From: Acidobacteriota bacterium
GTDB taxonomy: Bacteria; Acidobacteriota; Vicinamibacteria; Vicinamibacterales; UBA2999
Length of the DNA: 54,248 nucleotides
Assembly: GCA_003222635.1 (NCBI GenBank)
Contig: QHWQ01000001.1
Span: 4,941 to 59,188 of the forward strand
Reading direction: 5' to 3'
This document shows positions 25,497 through 35,768 of this stretch, in pieces. Within the stretch, counting starts at the first letter, position 1, and each line of letters starts with the position of its first letter. The notes beneath the pieces were generated by a model that saw only the letters and a list, made by a program, of their open reading frames with translations, was not told the origin of the DNA and made no database searches. The position numbers were made by a program, and so were the translations under genes.

Positions 25497-26268
25497 CCTG
25501 TTCGTCGTGATCGCCGCGCTGTTCGGCATGTCGGGCAGCGCGCAGTCCGCGAGGGACGTGCCGTACGACCACGTTCATCTGGCGGTCCCGGATCCCGACA
25601 AGGCCGCCGAGTGGTACACGCGCAATCTCGACGGCCAGGCCGGCGAAAATCCAGGCCGCGTCATGTTCGAGCCGTTCACCGGCAAACGGCCGCTCCCTGT
25701 GCAGCTGATCTTCCTGCGCTCCGCGGATGCGAAGCCGAGTGAGGGAAGCGTCATCGACAGCATCGGGTTTTCGGTTGCCGACGTCGCCGCGAAGACGAAA
25801 GCGCTCGAGGCAGCGGGTGCAAAGGTCGTCGCGCCTGGTGTGGTCGTCGATCCGTGGGGAACGAAGATCGAGCTCGTCAACGACGTCCCCGGACGCGGGT
25901 TCCATCACGTGACGCTGAAGGTGCCGGATCCCGATGCGACGCTGCGGTGGTTTACGACGAACTTCGGCGGCGCGCGGACGAAGATGTCCGGCCGCGATGC
26001 CGTGCGTTACGAGCGCACCTACCTCGCCGTGATCAAAGGGGACGCGATGGCGCCGAGTCAGGGGCGATCAATCGATCATCTCGGCTTCGGCCCGCGCAAT
26101 ATGAATGGAGAAGCGGCGGCGTTGAAGGCGCAGGGCGTGACGTTCACGGCGGAGCCGTCGCCGATGCCGAACCAGTTCGGCCACCGCACGGCGTATGTCG
26201 AAGCGCCCGGCGGCATCCGCATCGAGCTCGTCGAGCACGCCACCTGTACTTGGGGTAGAGCCCCGTAG
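25471..26268 (+). CDS. Exported protein with two VOC (glyoxalase-fold) modules
   Basis: 265 residues. A short signal peptide (SLFVVIAALFGMSGSAQSA) precedes a first VOC module (about 30-135: YDHVHLAVPDPDKAAEWYTRN) and a second (about 140-255: FHHVTLKVPDPDATLRWF). Metal-ligand candidates are the His of HVHLAV, HVTLKV and the terminal RIELVEH Glu/His. VOC proteins include glyoxalases, dioxygenases and resistance proteins; export and the absence of other genes of a pathway leave the reaction open. The start lies inside the M28 gene. Confidence 0.75.
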   Translation: MWQHLRTTSLFVVIAALFGMSGSAQSARDVPYDHVHLAVPDPDKAAEWYTRNLDGQAGENPGRVMFEPFTGKRPLPVQLIFLRSADAKPSEGSVIDSIGFSVADVAAKTKALEAAGAKVVAPGVVVDPWGTKIELVNDVPGRGFHHVTLKVPDPDATLRWFTTNFGGARTKMSGRDAVRYERTYLAVIKGDAMAPSQGRSIDHLGFGPRNMNGEAAALKAQGVTFTAEPSPMPNQFGHRTAYVEAPGGIRIELVEHATCTWGRAP

Positions 26269-26272
26269 GGCT
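26259..26272. terminator. Small stem between convergent genes
   Basis: AGCCC, four bases, GGGCT overlaps the stop codons of the convergent VOC and metallo-hydrolase genes. The stem is short and no clear U tract follows on either strand, so this is a weak call. Confidence 0.25.
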
Positions 26273-27213
26273 TATCGATACTCTTTCGAAAATCCGTTGC
26301 GCGAGTTGGTAACGAACAGGCCCGGTGGCGTGTATTCCTGCCCGCTCAGCAGCGAGAAGTGCATCTGCCAGAGATCCTCGAAGCGAGGAGACGTGTAGAA
26401 GGACTGCATCACGACCGGCCAGCCACCCTTGCGCGTGCCGTTGTTCATCACGATCACGCGCGGCTGCAGCGCGTGCACGAACGGCTCGCCGTTCGACGTG
26501 TCCTGGCCGTGATGCGGGCCGACGAGCAGGTCCACGGTGCCGACGCGATTGGCGGGGCACACCAGGTCGTTCTCCTTGTCGCGCGTCAGGTCGCCCGGGT
26601 GCAGCGCACGAAACTTCCCGAAGGTGAAGTAGGTCGTCACCGACTGTGTGTCTTCGGGAATCGCTTCGAGCGGCCGCATCGGCGCGCAGAATGGATTCGG
26701 CTTGCCCGCGCCCGGCAGCGGCTTGGCAATCACCTGACCCGCTGACGCGATGACGCGGGTCTCCACGCCCTTGAACGGGATCGTGTCGCCGGCTTTGACG
26801 ACGGTGTGCGTTCCCTTCGCGTAGAGCTCCGGATACGTCTTGTCGAGGAACGCGTCGGTCGCTTCCGCCGGCTGGATGTTCTTCCCGTGATCGATGAACT
26901 GCTTGATCGGCATCCGCATGGCGAGCTCGGCGAGGCCACCGTAGTGATCGCCGTGCCAGTGCGTGGTGATCAGGTGATCGATGTGCGTGACGCCAGCGTC
27001 CTTCGCCGCTTCGACGATGCGCCCGGCGTCGCGCGCCGCGGCGGCGCCCGCGTTGCCCGTATCGATCAACAGTGACTCCCCTGACGGCGAGACGAACAGG
27101 GTCGCATTGCCACCCTCGACGTCGACGACGTAGATGTCGAGCGTCCGTGCGCGCTGCGCCGACAGGAGCGCGGCACTGACGATGATGGCGACGAGGCAGG
27201 CCAGGGCGCGCAT
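26272..27213 (-). CDS. Secreted metallo-beta-lactamase-fold hydrolase, ComEC-C-domain-like
   Basis: 313 residues, signal peptide ending LLSAQ. LDIYVVDVEGGNATLFVSPSG, LLIDTGN and the HxHxDH motif in TTHWHGDHYGG mark the metallo-beta-lactamase fold of the ComEC-like group; DLLVGPHHGQDTSN supplies the late histidines. Likely a di-zinc periplasmic hydrolase acting on a phosphodiester or ester; the substrate is unknown. A DUF1080 gene precedes it by seven bases, suggesting cotranscription. Confidence 0.8.
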   Translation of the reverse strand: MRALACLVAIIVSAALLSAQRARTLDIYVVDVEGGNATLFVSPSGESLLIDTGNAGAAAARDAGRIVEAAKDAGVTHIDHLITTHWHGDHYGGLAELAMRMPIKQFIDHGKNIQPAEATDAFLDKTYPELYAKGTHTVVKAGDTIPFKGVETRVIASAGQVIAKPLPGAGKPNPFCAPMRPLEAIPEDTQSVTTYFTFGKFRALHPGDLTRDKENDLVCPANRVGTVDLLVGPHHGQDTSNGEPFVHALQPRVIVMNNGTRKGGWPVVMQSFYTSPRFEDLWQMHFSLLSGQEYTPPGLFVTNSRNGFSKEYR

Positions 27214-27220
27214 CGGCGTT

Positions 27221-27796
27221 CTACTTCAGCTCGCGAATCTGGACGTTCCTGTAGCGGACGATGCCGCCCGCGGCCTGCAGGGAGACCGGCCCGCGCGCGT
27301 ACTTCGCATCGTCGGCTTCGGCGGTCTTGATGCCGTTGAGCGTGCCGACCATGTGCGGCCCCTTCGCGGTGATCACCGCCGTGACCCATTTGCCGCCGGC
27401 ATCGAACTGCACGAGCGGCTTGGCGACGTTGACGATCGAGCCGGTACGCCCCGTCTGGTCGGCGCGCTTGTCGTTGATGTTCAGCTCGTAGCCGTTCTCG
27501 ATGCCGGGATCCTCGGGCTTGGTGATGCGAAAGAGGAGGCCGCCATTGGAATCGGGCGTCGTCCAGACGTCAGCGCGAAACTCGAAGTCGGTGTACGACT
27601 CCTTCGTCACCAGGAAGCCGCGCGCCTTGGTGGCCTCGATGACGCCGTCCTTCACCTGCCAGTCGGCGTTGCCCGTCACGTTCCAGTTACCGAGGTCCTT
27701 GCCGTTGAACAGCGATTTCCACCCCGCGCCCGTTTGCGCGGATGCCGCTGCGGCAGCGAGGACGAGCAGTGTGATTGAAATGGTTTTGCGCATCAT
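27221..27796 (-). CDS. DUF1080 (3-keto-disaccharide-hydrolase-type) secreted protein
   Basis: 191 residues with a signal peptide (ISITLLVLAAAAASAQ). GWKSLFNGKDLGNW, DGVIEA, DFEFRADVW, NGGLLFRI and a closing GIVRYRNVQIRELK are the hallmarks of the DUF1080 concanavalin-like domain. Some members have recently been shown to act on 3-keto-sugars; others may simply bind carbohydrate. No 3-keto-sugar dehydrogenase is nearby. Met codons at 27796 and 27793 are both possible starts. Confidence 0.85.
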   Translation of the reverse strand: MMRKTISITLLVLAAAAASAQTGAGWKSLFNGKDLGNWNVTGNADWQVKDGVIEATKARGFLVTKESYTDFEFRADVWTTPDSNGGLLFRITKPEDPGIENGYELNINDKRADQTGRTGSIVNVAKPLVQFDAGGKWVTAVITAKGPHMVGTLNGIKTAEADDAKYARGPVSLQAAGGIVRYRNVQIRELK

Positions 27797-27802
27797 GACC
27801 GG

Positions 27803-27828
27803 GGATCATACCCGTTTTTGGGGTATCC
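27803..27828. promoter_or_regulatory. Inverted repeat in a 40-bp divergent intergenic region
   Basis: GGATCATACCC, a GTTTTT spacer and GGGGTATCC fill most of the gap between the divergent DUF1080 and metallo-hydrolase genes. The ATACCC/GGGTAT cores are exactly complementary. It could be a shared operator, or simply overlapping promoter elements. Confidence 0.35.
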
Positions 27829-27836
27829 TCCGCCGC

Positions 27837-28745
27837 ATGAAATACACACACATCGTTCTGTCGATTGCCGCGATGGCGCTCTGCGCCTCGCTGGCGCACG
27901 CGCAAGCCGCGCCCGACTTCAGCAAGGTCGAAATCAAGGCCAACAAGGTGACCGACAAGTTCTACACGCTCGACGGCCAGGGCGGGACGATCGGCGTGCT
28001 GTTCGGCCCGGACGGCGTGTTCATGGTCGACACGCAGTTCGCGCCGCTCAGCGACAAGATCGCCGCCGCCATCAAGCGCCTGACGCCGCAGCCCATCAAG
28101 TTCATCGTCAATACGCACGTCCACGGCGACCACACCGGCGGCGACGAGAACTTCGGCAAGATGGGCGCGGTCATCATCTCGCGCGAGGAGCTGCGCTACC
28201 GCCTCGCGCATCCAAACCCGAACGCCAACGGCACGCCCGGGCCGGTGATGCCGGATATCGGGCTGCCGAAGATGACCTATCGCGACCGCCTGACGATGCG
28301 GATGAACGGCGAGGAGATTGAGATGATTGCCATTGCGCGCGCGCACACGGATGGCGACACGCTGGTGGTGTTCCCCGGCCTCGACGTGATCATGACCGGC
28401 GACTTCTACCGGTCGATCCAGTATCCGAACGTGGACCGCGCCAACGGCGGATCGCTGCAGGGGCTGATCGACGGTCTCGGCGTCGTCATCGGTCACGCCG
28501 GTCCGAACACGAAGATCATTCCGGGCCACGGTCCGACGGTCGATCGCAATGCGGTCATCGCGCATCGCGACATGGCGCTCATGGTTCGCAATCGCGTCGC
28601 GCGCCTCGTCGATCAGGGACAGAGCGAGGATCAAGCCGTCGCCGCGAAGGTCACCGCGGATCTCGATGCGAAGGTGCAGGAAGTCGGGATGACCGGCGAT
28701 CGGTTCGTTCGTCAGGTGTATCAAGAGCTCAAGGCCAACCGCTGA
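27837..28745 (+). CDS. Secreted metallo-beta-lactamase-fold hydrolase
   Basis: 302 residues from ATG 27837, signal peptide ending ASLAHAQ. The zinc motif is in NTHVHGDHTGGDENF, with TGDFYRS (Asp) and IIPGHGPTVDR (His) downstream, the order of subclass B3/quinoprotein-relative-type hydrolases. Residues AHTDGDTLVVFP carry the third-ligand His. Beta-lactamase activity cannot be claimed; many such exported proteins act on other substrates. A longer frame from 27501 overlaps the divergent gene. The next gene starts two bases after its stop. Confidence 0.82.
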   Translation: MKYTHIVLSIAAMALCASLAHAQAAPDFSKVEIKANKVTDKFYTLDGQGGTIGVLFGPDGVFMVDTQFAPLSDKIAAAIKRLTPQPIKFIVNTHVHGDHTGGDENFGKMGAVIISREELRYRLAHPNPNANGTPGPVMPDIGLPKMTYRDRLTMRMNGEEIEMIAIARAHTDGDTLVVFPGLDVIMTGDFYRSIQYPNVDRANGGSLQGLIDGLGVVIGHAGPNTKIIPGHGPTVDRNAVIAHRDMALMVRNRVARLVDQGQSEDQAVAAKVTADLDAKVQEVGMTGDRFVRQVYQELKANR

Positions 28746-28747
28746 TC

Positions 28748-30012
<1,265 letters not shown>

Positions 30013-30013
<1 letters not shown>

Positions 30014-30708
30014 TGCTATTGACGCTTGCGGCGCTCATCATCCTCACCAACCAGGGCGCGACACCCGGGGTGAAAGAACTGGCGGCCGCATTCGCGCGGG
30101 CGACCGGGAACACGGTGACGGTCATCCAGGTGGAAGGTGACGCGCTGGAACAGCGAATCAACAGCGGCGCGGATCTCGTCACCGGCAATCCCGAGACGAT
30201 CCAGCCGCTCGTCGAGAACGGCAAAGTCGTGGCGAGCAGCGTCACGCCGTTCGTGGTTGCCGGTCTCGGTCTTTCCGTGCGCGCCGGCGCGCCGAAGCCA
30301 GACATCAGCACGGTGGACAAGTACAAGGCGGCCCTGCTCGCGGCGAAGTCGATCGGCTATTCACGCGGCTGCAGCGGCACGCATACCGAAGAAGGGATTG
30401 CGCAGCTCGGTCTCACCGAACAGTTGAAGGCCAGAACCATCCGCACTGCCGGAGGTCCCGTCACCGATTATCTGGCGCGCGGCGACGTCGAGATCGGCAT
30501 TCAGCAGACCAACATCATGGTGGGCGTGCCGGGCACGGACTATGTCGGGCCGCTGCCAGGCTCTTTGAACAAACCGTGCCCGTCGAGCGTGGCGTTGTTG
30601 ACGACATCGAAAAACGCGGACGCTGCGCGCGCGATGATCACGTTCATGGTCTCGAAGGAGGCCGCGCCGCTGCTCCGGAAGACGCACGTGGAGCCGGCAA
30701 AGCGTTGA
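30013..30708 (+). CDS. ModA-like periplasmic substrate-binding protein (orphan)
   Basis: 231 residues. A short hydrophobic N terminus (MLLTLAALIILTNQG) replaces a full signal peptide; then GVKELAAAFARATGNTVTVIQVEGDALEQRINSGADLV, VENGKVVASSVTPF, LSVRAGAPKPDISTVDKYKAALLAAKSIGYS and GPLPGSLN follow the type-2 binding-protein pattern of ModA relatives. No permease or ATPase gene is nearby, and the usual Thr/Ser oxyanion contacts are altered. In acidobacteria such orphan proteins are common. The ATG shares a base with the M20 stop. Whether it is exported is uncertain. Confidence 0.7.
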
Positions 30709-30721
30709 GGCGGATGGCGGC

Positions 30722-32422
30722 TTACGTCAGGATCGCGAAACCGTGGGCCGGCAGGTTCGGTCGAACGAAGCGTGCACCACCCGGCGACGACTGGACGCCC
30801 AACGCGCCGGTGCCGCCGTAGAGGAACTGCATGCTGCTGCCGTCGCCATGCAGCGCCGCATCGACGATGATCGCGTCGCTGCGCGGCTGGCCGGAGACGT
30901 TGTAGGCGACGAGCGCCTCGCGGCCATATAAGAGCCGCGAAAACGCCAGCGTGTAGGCCGACCCGTAGGGCAGGCCGAACGACACGCCGTCGCCGGAAAT
31001 CTCGCGATAGTACATGCGGCCGAAGCGCAGCGGTTCCGTCGTGCGCATGATGCCGGCGATCGCGGCGATCTCCTGATAGATGCGGCACGTGGTGTTGAGC
31101 AGGCTCGTGGTGCCGCCGGCGTCGAACAACGCCTCGCGCATCTGCACATCGCCTCCCGATCCGTCGAGCCCCTGCTCGGTCCCGTAGTAGATGCACGGAG
31201 TGCCGAGCGCGCAGAGCAGGAACCCGATGCACCCGATCACCTGATCGTCGTCCGCCTGAGAGGCGATGCGCCCCGGCTGCCAGAAGCCGTCGTGATTGTC
31301 GACGAACGTGACGAGATAGCGGCCGAGCTCCCCGCGGTTCAGCGCCTGCTGCCGCTGTCCCTCGATCCGGTTGAACAGCGTTTGCGGGCCCGCGCGGCCG
31401 AGGAGCACGTCGCGCAGCGGCGCGTTGCCGGGATCCGCGTAGACGCCTTCGGCGAGCCGGAAATCGAGCACCGAGTTCACGCCGAAGAACACCGTGCGCT
31501 CGCCCTGCGTGCGCGACGTATTCGGGCCGATGTAGCGGTTGTACACCTCGTCCGACGGCGTCGCGACCTCGCCGAAGAGAAAGAACCCGCGCTTGCCGAG
31601 GCTGTAGGCGTACTCGCGGACGTTCGAGCAGAAGCGCGAACAGGCGACATCGCCCATGTGCTTCACCGCATCCACACGGAAGCCGTCCACGTCGGCTTCG
31701 CGAATCCAGTAACAGTGCGCCTTGATGAGCGCATTGACGACATAGCTGCCTATCGCGTCATCGTCGTTCGCGTAGTCCTTCAAGCCGTACATGTCGCCGG
31801 ACTGGTTCTCGGGCCCGTTGTCGTAGTCGCTCATCTCGCCGCGCCGGTGATAGCAGTCGGCGTTGCGCAGCTCCGTCGGCACGGGTCGATCGGGCCGCCG
31901 CCACGATCCAAACGGAAACTGCTGATTGCCCGAGTAGAAGTAGCGGTATCCGCCCGGGTACGCCCAGTTGTCGCCGGAATGGTTGATGACGACGTCGAGG
32001 ATGATGCGAATCGGCGTGGCGCTCGCGTGCGCGGCATCCACAAGATCGATCAGGTCCTGTTTGGTGCCGAACCGCGGATCGACGAGCAGATAGTTGCTGA
32101 TGTCGTAGCCGTGGTAGGCGTTGGTTTCAAAGACAGGAGAGAGCCAGATTGCCGTGCAGCCGAGGCCCGCGATGTAGGCGAGGTTGTCGCGGACGCCGCG
32201 CAGCGTCCCGCCATAAAACGCGTCGGCGGTCTGAAAGCCGTGCGATCGGCCTGTGCCCTGCACCGGCTGGCGCGGCTGGCCGTCATGGAAGCGGTCCACC
32301 ATCAGGAAGTAGATGAACTCTTCACGCCATTCCCGATCGATGTTGACGTAGCGCTTCCCCGCAACCGGAGAGAGATCGATGTCGTTCAGCGAGAGAGGAT
32401 CCATTTTGAACCTTTGCAGCAT
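30722..32422 (-). CDS. Glycoside hydrolase family 13 (alpha-amylase-type) enzyme
   Basis: 566 residues, no signal peptide. FYGGTLRGVRDNLAYIAGLGCTAIWLSPVFE is the usual barrel start; conserved regions follow: DVVINHSGDN, VDGFRVDAVKHMG (nucleophile Asp), FFLFGEVATPSD (acid/base Glu) and VTFVDNHDGF (Asp). A C-terminal beta domain (about 480-566) closes the protein. It hydrolyses or rearranges alpha-1,4-glucans in the cytoplasm. MDPLSLND at 32404 is an alternative start. It shares an 80-bp intergenic region with the divergent pilT-like gene. Confidence 0.88.
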   Translation of the reverse strand: MLQRFKMDPLSLNDIDLSPVAGKRYVNIDREWREEFIYFLMVDRFHDGQPRQPVQGTGRSHGFQTADAFYGGTLRGVRDNLAYIAGLGCTAIWLSPVFETNAYHGYDISNYLLVDPRFGTKQDLIDLVDAAHASATPIRIILDVVINHSGDNWAYPGGYRYFYSGNQQFPFGSWRRPDRPVPTELRNADCYHRRGEMSDYDNGPENQSGDMYGLKDYANDDDAIGSYVVNALIKAHCYWIREADVDGFRVDAVKHMGDVACSRFCSNVREYAYSLGKRGFFLFGEVATPSDEVYNRYIGPNTSRTQGERTVFFGVNSVLDFRLAEGVYADPGNAPLRDVLLGRAGPQTLFNRIEGQRQQALNRGELGRYLVTFVDNHDGFWQPGRIASQADDDQVIGCIGFLLCALGTPCIYYGTEQGLDGSGGDVQMREALFDAGGTTSLLNTTCRIYQEIAAIAGIMRTTEPLRFGRMYYREISGDGVSFGLPYGSAYTLAFSRLLYGREALVAYNVSGQPRSDAIIVDAALHGDGSSMQFLYGGTGALGVQSSPGGARFVRPNLPAHGFAILT

Positions 32423-32464
32423 CGTGAAATAGGGAGCATTTTGCCATGACGCGCTCTATCAATG

Positions 32465-32497
32465 GATAACGTTCACGTCGTCTGAGCCCGATAACGT
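32465..32497. repeat. Pair of GATAACGT direct repeats in the amylase/pilT intergenic region
   Basis: GATAACGT occurs at 32465-32472 and again at 32490-32497, 25 bases apart, just before the pilT-like ATG (32504). The spacing is about two and a half helical turns. It could be a regulator site; no promoter boxes are clear. Confidence 0.3.
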
Positions 32498-32503
32498 CGC
32501 AAT

Positions 32504-33706
32504 ATGTCTCACGCACCGACTACCGGCTCGCTCCAGGGCAACGATCTCGAAACGTCACTTTTTGGAACTGCGTCCGGCGACGCATCCGGGAAATTCGCAG
32601 CCGCCATGATCATGGCGATGCTGGACAGCGGTGAAGGGATCAGCGATCTGATCTTCTCGCCCGGCCGCCCGCCGCAGGTTGAGCGGCATGGACACCTCAC
32701 CGCGGTGCAGATTCCGCAGGTGCCGGAGCTCGAACCCGAGCACACCGCGCGGATCGCGCGCGAGCTGATCGCCGGCAACGGCCAGGCGCTGCTGACGCTG
32801 CACGAGCACGGCGCGTGCGACCTGTCCTACTCGATTCCGAACTGCGCGCGATTCCGCGTCAACGTGTTCCGCCAGCGCGGCACCTACGCGATCGTGATGC
32901 GCGTGATCGCGCCGACCATCCCGTCGCTCGCCAGCCTCGGCCTTCCGCCGGTCCTCAAGGAGATCGCGGAGCTCAAGAACGGCATCGTGCTCGTGACGGG
33001 GCCGACGGGCTCCGGCAAGTCATCGACGCTGGCGGCGATCATCGATCTGATCAACGAGACGAAAGCCGAACACATTCTCACCATCGAGGATCCGATCGAG
33101 TTCCTGCACGTCCACAAGAAGGGCACCGTGCACCAGCGCGAGCTGCACAGCGACACGCCGAGCTTTGCGCTCGCCTTGCGCGCGGCGCTGCGTCAGGCGC
33201 CGAAGGTGATTCTGGTCGGCGAGATGCGCGATCGCGAAACGATCGAAACGGCGCTGACCGCCGCCGAAACCGGACATCTGGTCTTCTCGACGCTCCACAC
33301 GATCGACGCGTCGAAGACGGTCGAGCGCATCATCGGCGCGTTCGACGCCGGCGAGCAGCACGCGATTCGCAGCCGTCTCGCCGCGACCTTCCGGTTCTTC
33401 GTCTCGCAGCGGCTCGTCCCGAAGAAGACGGGTGGACGCGTGGCGGTGCTCGAGATCCTGAAGTCCACCATGCGGACGAAGGACTACATCCTGGCGGGGG
33501 AGTCGGAAGGCAAAACGCTGCTCGACGCGATGCGCGACGGCCAGATGGATGGGATGCAGTACTTCGACGGCGAGCTCGAAAAGCAAGTGTGCGCGGGTAC
33601 CGTCACGATGTCCACGGCGATCGCGTACGCCACCAACGCCGGCAACCTGCAGGTGGAGATGGCTGACTATTCGGCCGAGCCCGAGGAGTCGCTCATTACT
33701 CGGTGA
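32504..33706 (+). CDS. pilT: PilT/PilU-type retraction ATPase of type IV pili
   Basis: 400 residues. After an extra, poorly conserved N terminus of about 35 residues comes the PilT domain: SDLIFSPGRPPQVERHG, Walker A VTGPTGSGKSSTLAAII, the Asp box TIEDPIEF, Walker B VILVGEMRD and the His box TGHLVFSTLHT. It powers pilus retraction, hence twitching or DNA uptake. The usual AIRNLIRE motif region of PilT is not evident, and the C terminus (GMQYFDGELEKQVCAGTVT) is closer to PilU or other PilT paralogues. No other pilus gene is in the window. Confidence 0.87.
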   Translation: MSHAPTTGSLQGNDLETSLFGTASGDASGKFAAAMIMAMLDSGEGISDLIFSPGRPPQVERHGHLTAVQIPQVPELEPEHTARIARELIAGNGQALLTLHEHGACDLSYSIPNCARFRVNVFRQRGTYAIVMRVIAPTIPSLASLGLPPVLKEIAELKNGIVLVTGPTGSGKSSTLAAIIDLINETKAEHILTIEDPIEFLHVHKKGTVHQRELHSDTPSFALALRAALRQAPKVILVGEMRDRETIETALTAAETGHLVFSTLHTIDASKTVERIIGAFDAGEQHAIRSRLAATFRFFVSQRLVPKKTGGRVAVLEILKSTMRTKDYILAGESEGKTLLDAMRDGQMDGMQYFDGELEKQVCAGTVTMSTAIAYATNAGNLQVEMADYSAEPEESLITR

Positions 33707-33715
33707 GGCGGTTCT

Positions 33716-33743
33716 GCGGCTGCGCCGTGATCAGTGCAGCCGC
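33716..33743. terminator. Strong stem-loop between convergent genes
   Basis: GCGGCTGC (33716-33723) and GCAGCCGC (33736-33743) form an exact 8-bp stem with a 12-base loop between the pilT-like gene and the convergent GHW-family gene; the right arm enters the latter's last codons. No U tract is seen. Possible terminator for the + strand transcript. Confidence 0.4.
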
Positions 33744-34765
33744 GGATACCGATAGCCGCCCGAGATGTGAACCTCGGTGAGGGCCGTCGCGACTCCCTTG
33801 TCGTCGACGCTGAACTGGTAGCCCAGTCCGACGCCTTCAAACAGCGTCTGCGATCGCGGCACCAGCGTGCGCGTGCCCGCGTCCTCCTCGTCCGCGCCGG
33901 TGATCTTCGCGATCAAATGGTCGCCTGAAAGCGTCACCTGGACGGTGCGTTTGTTTCCCTGGTAGATGCCGCTGTAGGTGCCGACGTACCGCGCGAGCAC
34001 GTCGGTCGGAACGGAGACTGCGCTGTCGGCGGCGTCCGACAGGCTGCCCTTCCAATTTTCGCTGCTATGTTCGCAGACCGCCTCGAGCATCTCTGTATCA
34101 GCCGCCAACTGCATCTTTGCGGTGAAGCCCCAGGGCTTCGCGAACGCACCCGCATCGGTAAAGGTGACTTCCATCTCGAGGTGGCCGAAGTCCACACGCC
34201 GATAGCGTTCTCGCACGCGCAGCTTCTCCGTATGCGAGAGCCCATTGCGGCTCACCCACGTCTTGTCGTTGTATCCGTTGCTGTCCACGACGAGCGCGTC
34301 GCCTTCCCAGCGTCCGACTGAATATCCCATCCAGCTCGGGGCGGGATTGGGCTCGAGCTGGCGGTCGTCGGCAAAGATCACGCGATAGGTGAGGTCGTCG
34401 TTGAGGATGGCGACGGCCGCCGGTGTCTGGATGATGCGCTTCCAGCCCGCAAATCGCTGCGCCTCGGGGCCGCTCGGCAAACATGCATATGCAGGACGTG
34501 TCTTGAAGAACTCCTGCGCGCGGTCGCGGGCGAGGTCGTTCACCCACGTCTGCGCGTTCGCGGGGTCGATGCGCGGCGCCGGGTCCGGTCCGTTCCACAC
34601 GCCGCTCAAATCAGGCTTGCCATTGGGCCCGCGCGGCGCGGGTGCGGTCAGGTTCGGCTTGCCGTCAGGCGTGCGCGGAATGCCTGGCGTCTTCAGATCG
34701 AGCCACTGCGCGCCAGCGGGGATCGCCCCGAGCATCAGCATGAGCGCCACGAGACCGAACCTCAT
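33731..34765 (-). CDS. Secreted protein of the uncharacterised GHW...TLVVD family, extended
   Basis: 344 residues, signal peptide to AGAQ. Pro/Gly-rich leader TPDGKPNLTAPAPRGPNGKPDLSGVW, then ACLPSGPEAQRF, VGRWEGDALVVDSNGYNDKTW, SHTEKLRVRERYRR and FTDAGAFAKPWGF, equivalent to the motifs of the 18120-18983 protein. A further C-terminal domain of about 90 residues (VLARYVGTYSG...VTLSGDHLIAKI) looks like the beta-lactamase-associated DUF3471-like module. No known function. Confidence 0.75.
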   Translation of the reverse strand: MRFGLVALMLMLGAIPAGAQWLDLKTPGIPRTPDGKPNLTAPAPRGPNGKPDLSGVWNGPDPAPRIDPANAQTWVNDLARDRAQEFFKTRPAYACLPSGPEAQRFAGWKRIIQTPAAVAILNDDLTYRVIFADDRQLEPNPAPSWMGYSVGRWEGDALVVDSNGYNDKTWVSRNGLSHTEKLRVRERYRRVDFGHLEMEVTFTDAGAFAKPWGFTAKMQLAADTEMLEAVCEHSSENWKGSLSDAADSAVSVPTDVLARYVGTYSGIYQGNKRTVQVTLSGDHLIAKITGADEEDAGTRTLVPRSQTLFEGVGLGYQFSVDDKGVATALTEVHISGGYRYPRLH

Positions 34766-34784
34766 ACCGCCCTCCGATTGTCGA

Positions 34785-34818
34785 CGTGTTACCGCCGTTT
34801 GACGCGGATGGTAACACG
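34785..34818. repeat. Nine-base-pair inverted repeat between the GHW-family gene and the broken methyltransferase
   Basis: CGTGTTACC (34785-34793) and GGTAACACG (34810-34818) are exact reverse complements separated by 16 bases, 20 bases upstream of the GHW-family start. It may be a terminator of the methyltransferase transcript or an operator for the downstream gene. Confidence 0.4.
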
Positions 34819-34831
34819 CCGCACACCCGCC

Positions 34832-35595
34832 TCACACGGAAACGGTGACGCGGAGGAATGTCGCCGGAATCCTGGTCGCGTCACGCTGTTCGGCAGTGTT
34901 CTGCGCTTCGAACAGATGCTCGAGCTCGCGCTGGAGCTCGTCCTGCCGGCCGTTCCCGCGCGCCGCTTCGAAGGCGTTCATCGTCGGCGGGTAGTAGTTC
35001 CTGAACTCGGCGACGAACGCCGCGGGTGTCCCGGGGAATTCGAAGAGATACGTGTCGCGGGCGAACGAGATCTTCTCGCGCGGCACGCCCGCTTTCCCGA
35101 ATCGCTCCTCGACGTGGCTCTCGACGCCCCACGTCATCGGGCTCACGAATCCTTCCGGAGGAGGCGGCGAGTAGGCGGAGCTGGTCTTCAGGATTTGTGC
35201 GACCAGCGTCGGATCGTTGGGAATCCAGTTGGCCGGGGCGCGAACATCGCGCCGAAAATGCTGACGACAAGATCGAAGCTGCGATCGGCAAGCGCGTCGA
35301 GGTTCGATGCATCGCCTTCCTCGAACCGGCAGTTCGACAGGCTTTCGGCCGCCGCGCGCCGGCGGCCGGCCTCGACGAGATTGCCGGCGATGTCCACGCC
35401 GAGGACATCCGCACCCAACCGCGCCTCCGGAATGGCGGTCGTCCCATCGCCGCATCCCAGATCGAGCACCTTCAGACCGCGACGTACGCCGAGGCTGTTG
35501 ACGAGGGCTTCGCCGCTTGCGCGCATGGTGGCGGCGATGCGCGTGAAGTCGCCCTTTTCCCACAGTGCTTTGTTTGGATTCATGGTTTGCAACAT
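34832..35595 (-). pseudogene. Class I SAM-dependent methyltransferase, internal deletion and frameshift
   Basis: The N-terminal half (from ATG 35595, good AGGAG site) is intact: LKVLDLGCGDGTTAIPEA (SAM-binding motif I), DVLGVDIAGN and FEEGDASNLDA, DRSFDLVVSIFGAMFAP. It then runs into a short nonsense tail. In another frame, from about 35238, the C-terminal half resumes: NWIPNDPTLVAQILK, FVSPMTWGVESHVEERFG, FPGTPAAFVAEFRNYYPPTMNAFEAA and a final IPATFLRVTVSV. About 20 residues around the usual motif PGGRI are missing. Relatives are small-molecule methyltransferases of unknown substrate. The product is presumably inactive unless the lesion is an assembly error. Confidence 0.82.
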
Positions 35596-35608
35596 GACGG
35601 CTCTCCTT

Positions 35609-35629
35609 GTTCACGGAACGAGCGTGAAC
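35609..35629. promoter_or_regulatory. Inverted repeat upstream of the broken methyltransferase gene
   Basis: GTTCACG (35609-35615), seven bases, CGTGAAC (35623-35629): exact 7-bp arms, 14 bases before the gene start. The regularity (7-7-7) suggests an operator. The rest of 35630-35768 holds no gene that I can support. Confidence 0.4.
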
Positions 35630-35768
35630 TGTCGCACTCAGGCCGGCCGTCACGCGTCCCACGAACGGGTGATCGTGAGGGGCATCGCAGTGGCCCGGAC
35701 GGGCCATGCGCTGGTTATCGAGCAATCATCAGCATGGGCGTAACAGTGCCTCAGCTTGATGAAGAACA

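Noticed and set aside
35188-35595. Programmed frameshifting in the methyltransferase gene
   Set aside because: Residues are missing at the junction and no slippery site is present, so a deletion explains it better.
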